Source: CALNYX01 sp942490925 (lineage in GTDB: Bacteria; Chlamydiota; Chlamydiia; Chlamydiales; JAAKFR01). Taken from it: 64,000 nucleotides of DNA. The position numbers and the translations under genes are program-made. The notes beneath the pieces are model-generated. The model made no database searches. It was not told the DNA's origin and saw nothing but the letters and a program-made list of their open reading frames with translations. How positions within the stretch are numbered: position 1 is the stretch's first letter; every line of letters starts with the position of its first letter. Below are positions 53,799 to 62,968 of this stretch, one piece after another. Where the stretch lies: assembly GCA_942490925.1 (NCBI GenBank), contig CALNYX010000017.1, positions 558,001-622,000 on the forward strand, read 5' to 3'.

Positions 53799-54245
53799 TT
53801 ATACTTCAACTTTGATTGGATTTTGTGCTTTGAAAGAGTGCTCTTCACCTTTGAAAATTCTAAGGTTACGCAACTGCTGTTTTCCCAGACGCGATTTTGG
53901 CATCATACCCTTCACGGCACGTTCAATAATATATTCTGGCTTGCGCTCTTGCATATTGCGGTAAGGAATCTCACGCAATCCGCCGATGTGTCCAGTGTAG
54001 TAGCGGTAGACCTTTTGAGCCTCTTTCGCGCCACTCACTTCAATTTTGTCAGCATTGATGATGACCACGCCATCACCCATATCGACGTAAGGGGTAAACC
54101 CTGGCTTGTGCTTCCCACGTAAAACCTTGGTGATCTCTGAAGCAAAGCGACCTAAAGTCTTCCCCTTTGCGTCAAAAACAAACCATTGTTTTTGAACATC
54201 TTCTTTACGTGTGAGCGTTGTATATGTGTCTTTCTTTCTTTTCAT
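53799..54245 (-). CDS. rplM: 50S ribosomal protein L13
   Basis: A 148-residue ribosomal protein with WFVFDAKGKTLGRFAS, VDMGDGVVIINADKI and VKGMMPKSRLGKQQL. It is the first gene of the rplM-rpsI operon. GGAAG precedes the ATG. Confidence 0.97.
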   Translation of the reverse strand: MKRKKDTYTTLTRKEDVQKQWFVFDAKGKTLGRFASEITKVLRGKHKPGFTPYVDMGDGVVIINADKIEVSGAKEAQKVYRYYTGHIGGLREIPYRNMQERKPEYIIERAVKGMMPKSRLGKQQLRNLRIFKGEEHSFKAQNPIKVEV

Positions 54246-54269
54246 TCTAACTTCCCGTTTAGAGAGGAT

Positions 54270-54298
54270 ATCATAGTTTGGTACTCTTTTTTTGCCAA
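54270..54298 (-). promoter_or_regulatory. Promoter of rplM-rpsI
   Basis: TTGGCA (54298-54293), a 17-base spacer and TATGAT (54275-54270) on the minus strand match consensus at five of six positions each. It ends about 25 bases before the rplM start. Confidence 0.7.
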
Positions 54299-54312
54299 CT
54301 AAAAGAATTATT

Positions 54313-54711
54313 TTAATGCAGTCCAGGCTTCATAATATAGATAGCAACCAACACTCCTATAAGGAAAAGGACTATCAGGCAGTGAAGCATTTTATGCCAG
54401 CTGGCAAGCTTTCCTTTTAATAGCGCTCTGGCAAAGACCAGGTCACTGATAATAAGAAAAGCTGCAAACATGAGCTTCATGTGAAGCCAAGGGGCTTTCC
54501 AGTTCAAATCTGTTTTTGTCACAAGTAAAATCACTCCAAGGCCGACAGCTAAGCACATAGCAGGCAAATCAATGGAAAGATAGGTCTTTCTCAGTAGTCT
54601 AGAAAGCTCTTTGCTCAACTCTTTTTGATGGGCAAATAACCCAGAGAGCGTCACAAGACTTCCAATCCAGAGAAACACGAAGAAGACATGGAAAAATTTC
54701 AGTAGCACCAT
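54313..54711 (-). CDS. HemJ-like membrane protein (UPF0093)
   Basis: A 132-residue protein with four membrane helices. The early His (FFHVFFVFLWIGSL) and the WLHMKL motif near residue 75 agree with HemJ, the heme-containing protoporphyrinogen IX oxidase used by many bacteria without HemG or HemY. HemJ proteins are usually about 140-180 residues, so this is at the short end. It lies after rplM on the same strand and is divergent from miaB. A CopD/DUF2269-type membrane protein is an alternative. Confidence 0.6.
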   Translation of the reverse strand: MVLLKFFHVFFVFLWIGSLVTLSGLFAHQKELSKELSRLLRKTYLSIDLPAMCLAVGLGVILLVTKTDLNWKAPWLHMKLMFAAFLIISDLVFARALLKGKLASWHKMLHCLIVLFLIGVLVAIYIMKPGLH

Positions 54712-54761
54712 AAGACTAGATACGATACGCTTGTGCTCATTTTATTTACAAGGATTTGTCA

Positions 54762-56075
54762 ATGAAAAGTTTTTATATGCGTACCTACGGCTGTCAAATG
54801 AATGAGTTAGACACTGAGGTGATGGCTGGCATTTTGACTGAGCGTGGCCTTGTACAGACCGATGACGAGGGTGTAGCCGATCTCTTGATCTTTAATACCT
54901 GTTCGATTCGGGATCTTGCTGAGCGCAAAGTAATGGGAAAACTTGGGCAACTGGGGCGTAAGAAAAAGCGTGAACGGATCATTGGAGTAACGGGCTGTAT
55001 GGCAAATGCCAAAAAAGAGACGCTTTTTCGTAAACTGCCTCATATTGACTTTGTTCTTGGGACAAATAACATCCATGATTTGAATAGCGTGCTTGACGAG
55101 GTATTGACAACCAAGCTGCAGACTGTGCGTACAGATGATGCCTTTAGCCAAGAGCTTGATTATGGAATTGCAAAGCGGGATGACAAATACAAGGCTCATG
55201 TCTCGATTATCCGCGGCTGTGACAAGTACTGCACCTATTGCGTCGTCCCCTACACTCGTGGAAAAGAAGTTTCACGCGAACCTCACCTCATTGTTGAAGA
55301 GTGCCAAAAACTCGTCGACCAAGGCTACAAGGAAATCACCCTTCTGGGGCAAAATGTCAACAGTTATGGCAAAGACCAACCTGAGTGGAACTGCCTCTTT
55401 CACGACCTGCTCTATCAGCTCGATAAGATCAAGGGACTCAGCCGTGTCCGCTTCCTCACTTCACACCCCGTAGACATTACACGCGAGCTCATGGAAGCGA
55501 TTCGAGATTTTGACTCTCTTTGCGAACATGTGCACTTTCCGCTTCAAGCCGGCTCAAGTCGCATCCTACGCAAAATGCACCGAATCTACACGAAAGAAGA
55601 GTACATGGAGAAAGTCGCTCTACTCAGAGAGCTCGTTCCAAATGTGGCGCTTGGCACAGATATGATTGTTGGCTTTCCAACTGAGACTGAAGCGGAGTTT
55701 GAAGAGACCATGGAGGCGATGCGTCAGGTGCGCTACTCAAATGCTTTTCTCTATACATATAGCCCTCGCAATGGAACACCTGCCAAGCGTTGGAAAGATG
55801 ATATTCCTCTAGAGGTCAAAGAAGAGCGGCATCAACGTCTACTCTCCCTCCACAACGAAATTGCCTCTGAGCTGATGTGTGAAAAAATTGGCGAGAGTGT
55901 TGAAGTACTCGTTGAAAAGCGCAGCAAAGATAAACGCTATCTCAAAGGATTGACACGTTGCTGGCGCAAGGTGATCTTTGAGGGCGATGATGCTCTCATT
56001 GGTACGTTGCAACCCGTCAAACTACATAGTTACACTCACAACACCTTTTTAGGTACTCAAGGAGACAATCGATGA
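54762..56075 (+). CDS. miaB: tRNA-2-methylthio-N6-dimethylallyladenosine synthase
   Basis: A 437-residue radical-SAM methylthiotransferase that modifies adenosine 37 of tRNAs reading UNN codons. The N-terminal UPF0004 domain has YGCQMN and two further Cys (FNTCSIRD, GCMAN) for the auxiliary cluster; the radical SAM motif is CDKYCTYC; a TRAM domain ends the protein. I start at ATG 54762, which has AGGA at good spacing. The stop overlaps the next start (ATGA). Confidence 0.95.
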   Translation: MKSFYMRTYGCQMNELDTEVMAGILTERGLVQTDDEGVADLLIFNTCSIRDLAERKVMGKLGQLGRKKKRERIIGVTGCMANAKKETLFRKLPHIDFVLGTNNIHDLNSVLDEVLTTKLQTVRTDDAFSQELDYGIAKRDDKYKAHVSIIRGCDKYCTYCVVPYTRGKEVSREPHLIVEECQKLVDQGYKEITLLGQNVNSYGKDQPEWNCLFHDLLYQLDKIKGLSRVRFLTSHPVDITRELMEAIRDFDSLCEHVHFPLQAGSSRILRKMHRIYTKEEYMEKVALLRELVPNVALGTDMIVGFPTETEAEFEETMEAMRQVRYSNAFLYTYSPRNGTPAKRWKDDIPLEVKEERHQRLLSLHNEIASELMCEKIGESVEVLVEKRSKDKRYLKGLTRCWRKVIFEGDDALIGTLQPVKLHSYTHNTFLGTQGDNR

Positions 56076-57121
56076 CAGTTCCCTCGTCAGCCAGCTCAAC
56101 CAGGCGTATTCCTCCACCAAAGCTTCCAAAACCTACCCCTTATTCTAAGAGAAGCCCAAAAGCTCTTGGAGGTCCCCCGCAATTTACCTTTGAGCAGAGA
56201 CAAGTTGCGGCCTGGTTGGGGGAAGAAGATGTGAGTAAACTCATTGGACAGCGTAACCTACGCGTAGCACCAGACTCTGTTTCGAACGTCTGCCAGTACA
56301 TTAACTGTTTAACCAAGCTTGTTGTCCTGTCAATCAGCCATCAACCTAACCTTAAGGGAGTTACCTCTACAGTAGGCGCACTTAAAAACCTCCAAATATT
56401 GACTCTTGTGCATAATGCGCTTTCAACTCTGCCAGACGCAGTTGTTCAAATAGAAGGCCTTGTTAAGCTCCATTTACACAATAACCGGTTTGTTAAATTA
56501 CCTCCAATGGGTCGCCTGGTAAACCTCCAAGAGCTCTCCTTATCAGAAAATCCCCTCGAAGAGCTCCACCCTTCAATTTGTGAGCTCTCTCACCTCACAA
56601 CCCTCACGCTGCGCCAAACTCAGTTGATTCAGCTTCCTGCAGATTTCGGAAGACTCACTCGGCTAACAACCCTCAATCTTAGTGAATCAAGGCTTGAAGC
56701 ATTGCCTCCCTCGATTGGCGAACTAAAAAGTTTGACCTACCTCAGGATGGACCACTGCAAACTCACAGAACTTCCTGATACATTTGGGCAGCTTAGTGCC
56801 CTAGTTGAAGTGAACCTGAGCTTCAACAAACTGCCAAGCCTCCCTGGACTTGAAGGTTTAAGCAGCCTGACTATTTTTGATTTAAGAGGCAATCAATTGA
56901 CTCGAATCCCCAGATCGATCTCTTCTGTGACTGCGCTTCAACACCTTTTACTCAACGGCAATCGGCTGACAAGACTCCCTGCATCGATTCGAGAACTCAC
57001 TCAAATCAAACTGATCGCTTTGCGCGACAACCCACTCACACCTAGCTCTCTGGGAGTATTGCAAGATGCGTTTAGCGGAAGAGAGGTCACCCTCAACCAT
57101 AATGTAGAGAGCACATCATGA
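56072..57121 (+). CDS. Leucine-rich-repeat protein, putative effector
   Basis: A 349-residue protein. Residues 1-50 are Pro/Ser/Arg-rich and disordered, as in type III substrates. From about residue 85 to the end there are about ten leucine-rich repeats of 22-23 residues with the pattern L-x-x-L-x-L-x-x-N-x-L-x-x-LP, for example LTTLNLSESRLEALPPSIGE. Such Ras-suppressor-like repeats are common in secreted proteins of host-associated bacteria and eukaryotes. No enzymatic domain is attached. It is translationally coupled to miaB and to tspO, a strange context for an effector. Confidence 0.8.
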   Translation: MTVPSSASSTRRIPPPKLPKPTPYSKRSPKALGGPPQFTFEQRQVAAWLGEEDVSKLIGQRNLRVAPDSVSNVCQYINCLTKLVVLSISHQPNLKGVTSTVGALKNLQILTLVHNALSTLPDAVVQIEGLVKLHLHNNRFVKLPPMGRLVNLQELSLSENPLEELHPSICELSHLTTLTLRQTQLIQLPADFGRLTRLTTLNLSESRLEALPPSIGELKSLTYLRMDHCKLTELPDTFGQLSALVEVNLSFNKLPSLPGLEGLSSLTIFDLRGNQLTRIPRSISSVTALQHLLLNGNRLTRLPASIRELTQIKLIALRDNPLTPSSLGVLQDAFSGREVTLNHNVESTS

Positions 57122-57582
57122 AAGGAAAAGGAATTCTTGTTTTTTTAGGGGCACTACTTCTTGTTTTTACTGTTCAGTTCTTTTCGGCTTACTTTACTCA
57201 AAGTTCGATTGCAACATGGTACCAGACACTCAATCAACCAAGCTGGTCACCTCCAGATTGGATCTTTGCCCCAGTTTGGACCCTCCTCTATTTGATGATT
57301 GCTTTTGCTGTTTTTTTCGTATGGAAAAAGGGTGGCTCTTTTGCAGCCTACTTCTTCTGGGGACTACAGCTCTTTTTCAATTTTCTCTGGTCGTTTCTTT
57401 TTTTCAAGTTACAGAGCCCTCTGCTCGGTCTCATTGATATTGTATTGCTCTGGGTCTCTCTTGGCATCACAACCATCCTATTTTTCCGCCATTCGGTTTT
57501 AGCAGGCTTGCTTTTTGTTCCTTATTGGATCTGGCTGAGCTATGCTGTGGCACTAAACTTCATGCTTTGGAAGCTAAACTAG
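57118..57582 (+). CDS. tspO: TspO/MBR family tryptophan-rich sensory protein
   Basis: A 154-residue membrane protein with five helices. The family signature NQPSWSPPDWIFAPVWTLLY is at residues ~38-57 and the tryptophan-rich later helices follow. TspO binds porphyrins and cholesterol-like ligands; in bacteria it influences tetrapyrrole efflux or degradation. The start overlaps the LRR gene by four bases. Tetrapyrrole genes hemL and a HemJ-like gene also lie in this window, though not adjacent. Confidence 0.9.
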   Translation: MKGKGILVFLGALLLVFTVQFFSAYFTQSSIATWYQTLNQPSWSPPDWIFAPVWTLLYLMIAFAVFFVWKKGGSFAAYFFWGLQLFFNFLWSFLFFKLQSPLLGLIDIVLLWVSLGITTILFFRHSVLAGLLFVPYWIWLSYAVALNFMLWKLN

Positions 57583-57585
57583 CTT

Positions 57586-58125
57586 ATGAATGTATTTTTC
57601 AATGTCAGAGTGACCAACGCACAAAGTTGTTGCCAAGGGCTAGGAGATCTCTGCTTTGCACCAGTGCGCTACCTTTTTCATGGGAAAAGTGTCCGATTGG
57701 TCACTAAATCGAAATTTACAACATATTACATGAAACAATATCAATTTACAGACCTGCAAAGAGGAATTGCGTAAAGAGCATCGTTTGCAAAGAGAACCTG
57801 CCTTGGTGTTATCGGTGCAATTGTCGCTTTGATTCCAGGTCTACTTCTCGGAACTTTTTTCAAAGTAATGGGGCTTCTTCTCAATGAGATCGTTTCTGTT
57901 CAGTTAAAAGAGTGCCAGCAACTCTTGTCTGATCAACCAAGCGACTTTCCCTCTTTTAAAGATTTAACGCAACAATGGAAGAGTGACCCGTCTAGCAGAT
58001 CAGGTGGCGTGAAAGCGACTATTGCTGTGCGGATTGATATGAATACGGCTGCAACAGCCATTGTGGAATTTTACTATAATGAGCTTAACCAAGCATCTCT
58101 TGAAAATCTTGCTCTGTCAAAATAG
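57586..58125 (+). pseudogene. Membrane protein gene interrupted by an in-frame stop codon
   Basis: A single frame from ATG 57586 to the stop at 58125 is broken only by TAA at 57772-57774 after 62 codons. After the stop the same frame continues with a plausible membrane segment (GVIGAIVALIPGLLLGTFF) and a soluble helical tail, a normal protein layout. This looks like a nonsense mutation in a ~179-residue membrane protein. Alternatives are two short genes or stop-codon readthrough. The 3' end overlaps convergent ligA by 41 bases. The family is not recognised. Confidence 0.6.
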
Positions 58126-60073
58126 TGGTTCCAAGCTTTTTGGCTTTCTCATACTTGGATCCTGGATCCCTGCCAACAAGTAGATAGTCTGTCGACTTGC
58201 TCACAGAGCTCGTGACCTTGCCTCCCCGCTCCTTGATCAGTTTGGCTGCGCCATCACGCGTATACTCTTCAAGTGCTCCAGTAAGCACAAAGGTCTTGCC
58301 GGCAAAAAGATGTCCGGTGTAGAGCTTGACTTTTACCACCTTGGGTGTCACGCCAAGCTCTAGAAGCTGCGCAATCTCTTCAAGATGCTCCTCATCTGCA
58401 AAGAAGGTGAGAACAGACTCTGCAACCTTCGGTCCAATCCCCTCAATATTGAGTAGTTCTTCTTCGGTCAATAAGGCCACTTTCTCCAAGCTTCCAGCCT
58501 GGTTGGCAAGGAGCTCTGCTGTTTCAGCACCAACATAGGGAATGGCAAGAGCCATGAGGAAGCGATCAAGCGCAACGTTTTTTGACTTCTCGATTGCTTG
58601 GAGTAGATTATCAACAGACTTCTCTTTGAAATTCTTGAGCTGAAAGAGTTCTTTCTCGGTGAGGCGGTAGATATCAGAGAGGCTACTGATCAGCTTCTTT
58701 TCTACAAGCTGGCTTACAACCTTCTCTCCAAGATTTTCGATATCCATTCCTGCCTTGCCTGCAAAATAGATGAGGCGACGCAAGCCTTGTGCCGGGCATC
58801 CGATCCGATTGGGGCAACGAATAGCAACTTCTTTTTCAGAATGAATGAGCTTGGTATCACATGCTGGGCAGTGAGTTGGCATCTGCCAAGGCTCACTTTT
58901 TTTGGGACGCTTTGCCATGATTACACTGACGACTTTGGGGATAACATCTCCCCCTTTTTCAATGTAGACGTGGTCATGGATGCGGATATCTTTCCGTTTC
59001 ACTTCATCGGCATTGTGGAGGGTGGCGCGCGCAATGGTACTTCCTGCGACAAAAACAGGTTCAAGCTCTGCAACGGGGGTAATCACACCGGTGCGCCCAA
59101 CTTGAACGGTGATCTCACGCACGGTTGTCTCGACTTGCTCTGGGGCAAATTTGTAAGCCACGGCCCATCTATAGTGTTTTCCTGTGATGCCGAGCTTTTT
59201 CTGCGCAGCGAGCTCATCAACTTTGATGACGATCCCATCAATCTCATAGGGAAGGGCGGAACGTTTCTGCTCCACTCTCCCAGCAAAGGACCAGATTTCG
59301 TTATAACTGCTACATTTGGCGCGCTCACCAATAACTGGAAGGCCAAGTTTTTTCAGCTGTTGGCCAATGGCGAACTGGCTATTGACTGTTGCACCTTCAA
59401 CAATCGCATAGCAGGCAACGGCTAGCTCTCGTTTAGCAACCTCTTTGGGGTTGAGGAGCTTGAGTGATCCTCCTGCTGCATTGCGGGGATTGGCAAAGAG
59501 TTGTTTACCAGCAGCGGTATTTTGCTTGTTGAGCTTGGCAAAGACATGTTTTGGCATGAAGACTTCGCCACGCACTTCAAGAGTTGGTGGGAAGGGTGCT
59601 TTGAGTTTTAGAGGCAAGCTGCGAATGGTGCGGATATTAGCTGTGATCTCATCCCCTTGCGTCCCATCGCCACGTGTAACTGCGCGCGTTAGGATGCCAT
59701 TTTCATAGAGAATTGAGATGGCAATGCCATCAAACTTGAGCTCTACTTGGTAATCAATCTGCTGTTTGTGTAGCTGCTTTTCCATTCGCTCGAGGAATTC
59801 TTGCAACTCCTCTGGAGAGTAGGTGTTGGCAAGTGAGAGCATGGGGACTTTGTGAGAAACAACAGGAAAACTCCCAGAGGGACGCTCACCAATACGTTGG
59901 GTAGGTGAACCTGGAAAGATCCAGTCAGGATGCTCCTTTTCAATGCGGATGACTTCTTCTAGCAGCTTGTCAAACTCAAAATCTGAAATGCATGGAGCAT
60001 CGTCGAGATAGTAGAGTCGATTATGCTCCCAAATCTCATCACAGAGTTTCTGATACTCAGATTGCTTGGACAT
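58085..60073 (-). CDS. ligA: NAD-dependent DNA ligase
   Basis: A 662-residue ligase joining nicked DNA. The adenylation motif KFDG lies in QVELKFDGIAISI; the zinc finger is CPACDTKLI...CPNRIGCPAQ; helix-hairpin-helix repeats (IEGIGPKVAESV) and a BRCT domain (GKTFVLTGALEEYTRDGA) follow. I start at ATG 60073 (MSKQSEYQ), which aligns with other LigA N termini; an ATG seven codons earlier is possible. It overlaps the pkn1 end by 17 bases, reproducing the CT145-CT146 order. Confidence 0.95.
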   Translation of the reverse strand: MSKQSEYQKLCDEIWEHNRLYYLDDAPCISDFEFDKLLEEVIRIEKEHPDWIFPGSPTQRIGERPSGSFPVVSHKVPMLSLANTYSPEELQEFLERMEKQLHKQQIDYQVELKFDGIAISILYENGILTRAVTRGDGTQGDEITANIRTIRSLPLKLKAPFPPTLEVRGEVFMPKHVFAKLNKQNTAAGKQLFANPRNAAGGSLKLLNPKEVAKRELAVACYAIVEGATVNSQFAIGQQLKKLGLPVIGERAKCSSYNEIWSFAGRVEQKRSALPYEIDGIVIKVDELAAQKKLGITGKHYRWAVAYKFAPEQVETTVREITVQVGRTGVITPVAELEPVFVAGSTIARATLHNADEVKRKDIRIHDHVYIEKGGDVIPKVVSVIMAKRPKKSEPWQMPTHCPACDTKLIHSEKEVAIRCPNRIGCPAQGLRRLIYFAGKAGMDIENLGEKVVSQLVEKKLISSLSDIYRLTEKELFQLKNFKEKSVDNLLQAIEKSKNVALDRFLMALAIPYVGAETAELLANQAGSLEKVALLTEEELLNIEGIGPKVAESVLTFFADEEHLEEIAQLLELGVTPKVVKVKLYTGHLFAGKTFVLTGALEEYTRDGAAKLIKERGGKVTSSVSKSTDYLLVGRDPGSKYEKAKKLGTTILTEQDFQEMLG

Positions 60074-62039
60074 CAGCAGCACAGCGGAATCCATATGTTC
60101 CGTTGACAGTTCCTGGGTTATTGCGGTGACGGTGTGAACAGCGCATATCCTCTTTCAGGCTCTTCCAACAGCCCCCGCGTAAAACGCGGTAGACGCCTTG
60201 GATTGGCCCCTTGGGATTGTTAGGTTCTTGTTCAGTCGTCTCATAGTAGTTATAGCCATACCAATCTTGGCACCAATCATAAACATTACCAACGATATCA
60301 TAGATGCCATAGGGGTTAGCTGCATAGCTCATAACCGCTGTTGTATCGGAGCTGAAGAAGTTGGCTTGCGACTTTTCAATTGTGTCGCCTGTTGGATAAA
60401 GAGCACCCTCTAAACCGCCGCGGGCTGCAATCTCCCATTCAGCTTCTGTTGGAAGGCGTTTGCCAATCCACTTTGCATAACCGACAGCGCCATACCATGT
60501 CACACCAACGACGGGGTGTTTGGCATAGCCCGACTCAACAGAGAGTCTGCCAGCTGCGCGATTCAGGCGCGACTCTTTGAGACGGATAAGATCATTGTAG
60601 TGGGGATCCTTCTCTCCACCCATGTACTCTAAGTAGCGAGTAAATTGCTCATTTGTCACAGGATGAATATCGATGGCAAAACTCTCAAGAATGATCTGGT
60701 GACAAGGTGCTTCGTCTCGATTTCCCTCGTCAGATCCACGCATGTAGCGTCCACCAGGAATAATCACCATCTCTGTTGGGATCGGCTCAATGGCGCACTG
60801 TTCTTTCTTTTCAGGTTGATAAGTTTTCACGACTGGATCCCTGTTTAGCAATGAGCCCAGCGCATTTGAAAACTCTGGGTCTTGCTGAGGATTGATCGGT
60901 TCAGCAGTCGCCTCGGCAATATCTTTTTTCTCGACAAGGGCTGGTTGTTCTGCTTTCGGTCGCGGTGTGTCAACATGACTCTCTCTTTGAATCAGAGGGC
61001 GAAAGGCGGGCTGTGCTGCGACAAGAACGGGCTCTTCAACCTTGGGCTGTGGCGCCTCTTGCATGATTTTAGCGACAGAAGGCACTTCTTTTTCTTCTGT
61101 AATAATAGGGCGAGGTTGCACAGGAATATGCGCTTGTTTCAAATTGACACGCTCCAAAAGAGGCATCAATTTCAAAGGGCGCTTTTCAGCAGCAAAAGCC
61201 AAACACTCAGTGATCAATTGATCCCACTGATAGGCATACTCTGGAGCAATTTCTGAGGGCTTTGGAAAAATCGCTTCAGGAAACTGTCCTGAGATCAGGT
61301 AGTAGGCCAAAACTCCAAAGGCGTAGACGTCAGCTGCCGATCCCGCTTTTTGCATCCGTTTTTGCTCAGGAGCTAAAAAGGCAAAATTCTGCAGGAAAGA
61401 GGCAGAAAGTTTCGACACTTTTTCCGTATCTATTGGATGAGAGAGGTAGCGCTCATCACCGAGTTTGGTCACTTCGACTGGAAAAGCTTCAAGCGCATCA
61501 CACGTCACTTTGAAGGTGCGACTGACAATTGAACCTGGATTAAGCACTCTGCTCAGTCCAATGTCAGAGAGAAAGATATCGATGCCCGGCTTCCCTTTTC
61601 CGATGAGAATGTTGTTGAGTTTCAAAGAGAGGTGCGCAACGCCCTTTTCATGGAGGTAGTCGATGGCTCCAGCAACTTGGCGCATGACGGAGAGAAGCTC
61701 CTCTTCGCGTAGTCGCTCTTTACGCCCTGCCATATATTGTGCCAAATTAGTGGTTTCACCAATTGAATCGACAACACAATCTGTCACAAGGAAATAGGTT
61801 CCTTCAGCAAAAGAGACGTTGTGAACTTTTACAAGGTGTGGATGGTCCAATATGGCGAGTTTAGAGACAACCTCTTCAAATTGCGACATGAAGCTGCGCT
61901 CTTGAGTGAGCTCTTCAGGAAGCACCTTGAGAAGGTATTGTTTTTTGATAAAACGGTGTTCAGCTAAAAGGACGGCTCCTAAAGGGCCCTGTCCCATCTG
62001 CTTGAGAACCCGATAGTCACCAAGAATTTGTTGTTCCAT
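60057..62039 (-). CDS. pkn1: Ser/Thr protein kinase Pkn1 with C-terminal FGE-sulfatase-like domain
   Basis: A 660-residue protein. The kinase domain (residues ~8-310) keeps a Gly-rich loop (MGQGPLGAVLLAE), Lys38, and a DIG in place of DFG (159-161). The catalytic loop reads HLSLKLNN (136-143) where HRDLKxxN is expected, so the catalytic base Asp is Ser138. A Pro/Glu-rich linker leads to a formylglycine-generating-enzyme-like domain (~428-660: MVIIPGGRYMRGSDEGNRDE to YGFRCAADV). The arrangement matches C. trachomatis Pkn1 (CT145). It follows the TPR gene by one base and overlaps ligA. No membrane segment was seen. Confidence 0.9.
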   Translation of the reverse strand: MEQQILGDYRVLKQMGQGPLGAVLLAEHRFIKKQYLLKVLPEELTQERSFMSQFEEVVSKLAILDHPHLVKVHNVSFAEGTYFLVTDCVVDSIGETTNLAQYMAGRKERLREEELLSVMRQVAGAIDYLHEKGVAHLSLKLNNILIGKGKPGIDIFLSDIGLSRVLNPGSIVSRTFKVTCDALEAFPVEVTKLGDERYLSHPIDTEKVSKLSASFLQNFAFLAPEQKRMQKAGSAADVYAFGVLAYYLISGQFPEAIFPKPSEIAPEYAYQWDQLITECLAFAAEKRPLKLMPLLERVNLKQAHIPVQPRPIITEEKEVPSVAKIMQEAPQPKVEEPVLVAAQPAFRPLIQRESHVDTPRPKAEQPALVEKKDIAEATAEPINPQQDPEFSNALGSLLNRDPVVKTYQPEKKEQCAIEPIPTEMVIIPGGRYMRGSDEGNRDEAPCHQIILESFAIDIHPVTNEQFTRYLEYMGGEKDPHYNDLIRLKESRLNRAAGRLSVESGYAKHPVVGVTWYGAVGYAKWIGKRLPTEAEWEIAARGGLEGALYPTGDTIEKSQANFFSSDTTAVMSYAANPYGIYDIVGNVYDWCQDWYGYNYYETTEQEPNNPKGPIQGVYRVLRGGCWKSLKEDMRCSHRHRNNPGTVNGTYGFRCAADVQAI

Positions 62040-62040
62040 C

Positions 62041-62871
62041 CTATCCTCGATGTTGATTTAAATATTCTTGCGCCGCTGTAATAGCGCGACTATATTCATA
62101 CAATTGACGCGCTTTGTCAATGATCGATTGCGCGATTCCAAATTCGTCTAAAGCTACAGCCTCTCGCACATAAAGATAAATATCGCTTCGTGGAAGTGCC
62201 ACGCCATTAGCCACCATCTTTTGTAAGTAGGTTTGTACAAGAGCATCGTTTTTCTCATCTTTGGCTAAAAAGATCAAGATCTTATAGAGACTGGCATCAT
62301 GTGCATTACGCTCTAATGCTAGAGAGAGATAGCGAAATGCATCTTCTTGATAAGTGTGACGCTCCTCAGGTCCTCCAGCATGTTGCGACAAGCGGAGGTA
62401 GAGAATCCCTTGTGTTTTGTAAGCTAGAAACGTCTCTTTGAGATGGGCATAGCCGGCGTAAAAGCGCGAAAAAAAGGCGTCATATTCTCCTAAATTTGCG
62501 TAGGCCATTGCCAAAATAAAATTCAATGCCGTGCTCTGCTCTTCACCCTCATATTTCTTGATCATCTCATGAGCTGTACGAATCGGATCAATCCCCCCTT
62601 GAGTGAGATAGAGCTCTAAGAGCTCTTTATAAGGCTCGAGTGAGAGTGGCTCTTTAGCTTCCATGTATTCAAGCGACAATAAAAAATGCTTGAAGGCGCG
62701 ATTGAGTTCTTGATCTTGATGATAGGCAAGAGCTAAGCGAAAATGAGCGCCACTATTCTTAGGATCCTTGTCGAGTTCCTGCTGGCACTGGGCAATCTCA
62801 TACTTTGCCTCTTCAAATGAGGCCGCGTAAAGCGAGGAGAACAGAAAGAGAAGTAAAAAACTTTTTCGCAT
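62041..62871 (-). CDS. Exported TPR-repeat protein
   Basis: A 276-residue protein with a signal peptide (MRKSFLLLFLFSSLYAASF) and helical repeats of tetratricopeptide type, clearest at NSGAHFRLALAYHQDQELNR and in TALNFILAMAYANLGEYDAF. TPRs bind proteins; the protein probably acts in the periplasm. It precedes pkn1 by one base, so it is the first gene of TPR-pkn1-ligA. It is divergent from yidC (97 bases apart). Confidence 0.8.
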   Translation of the reverse strand: MRKSFLLLFLFSSLYAASFEEAKYEIAQCQQELDKDPKNSGAHFRLALAYHQDQELNRAFKHFLLSLEYMEAKEPLSLEPYKELLELYLTQGGIDPIRTAHEMIKKYEGEEQSTALNFILAMAYANLGEYDAFFSRFYAGYAHLKETFLAYKTQGILYLRLSQHAGGPEERHTYQEDAFRYLSLALERNAHDASLYKILIFLAKDEKNDALVQTYLQKMVANGVALPRSDIYLYVREAVALDEFGIAQSIIDKARQLYEYSRAITAAQEYLNQHRG

Positions 62872-62968
62872 GAGGACTTATCAGAACAAAAAAGAACGCT
62901 TCTGTCAACCCTGTTTCGCTTTAATTTCTACTTGTGCTATGGTGCTTTCTTTAAATTTTGGAGAATGA

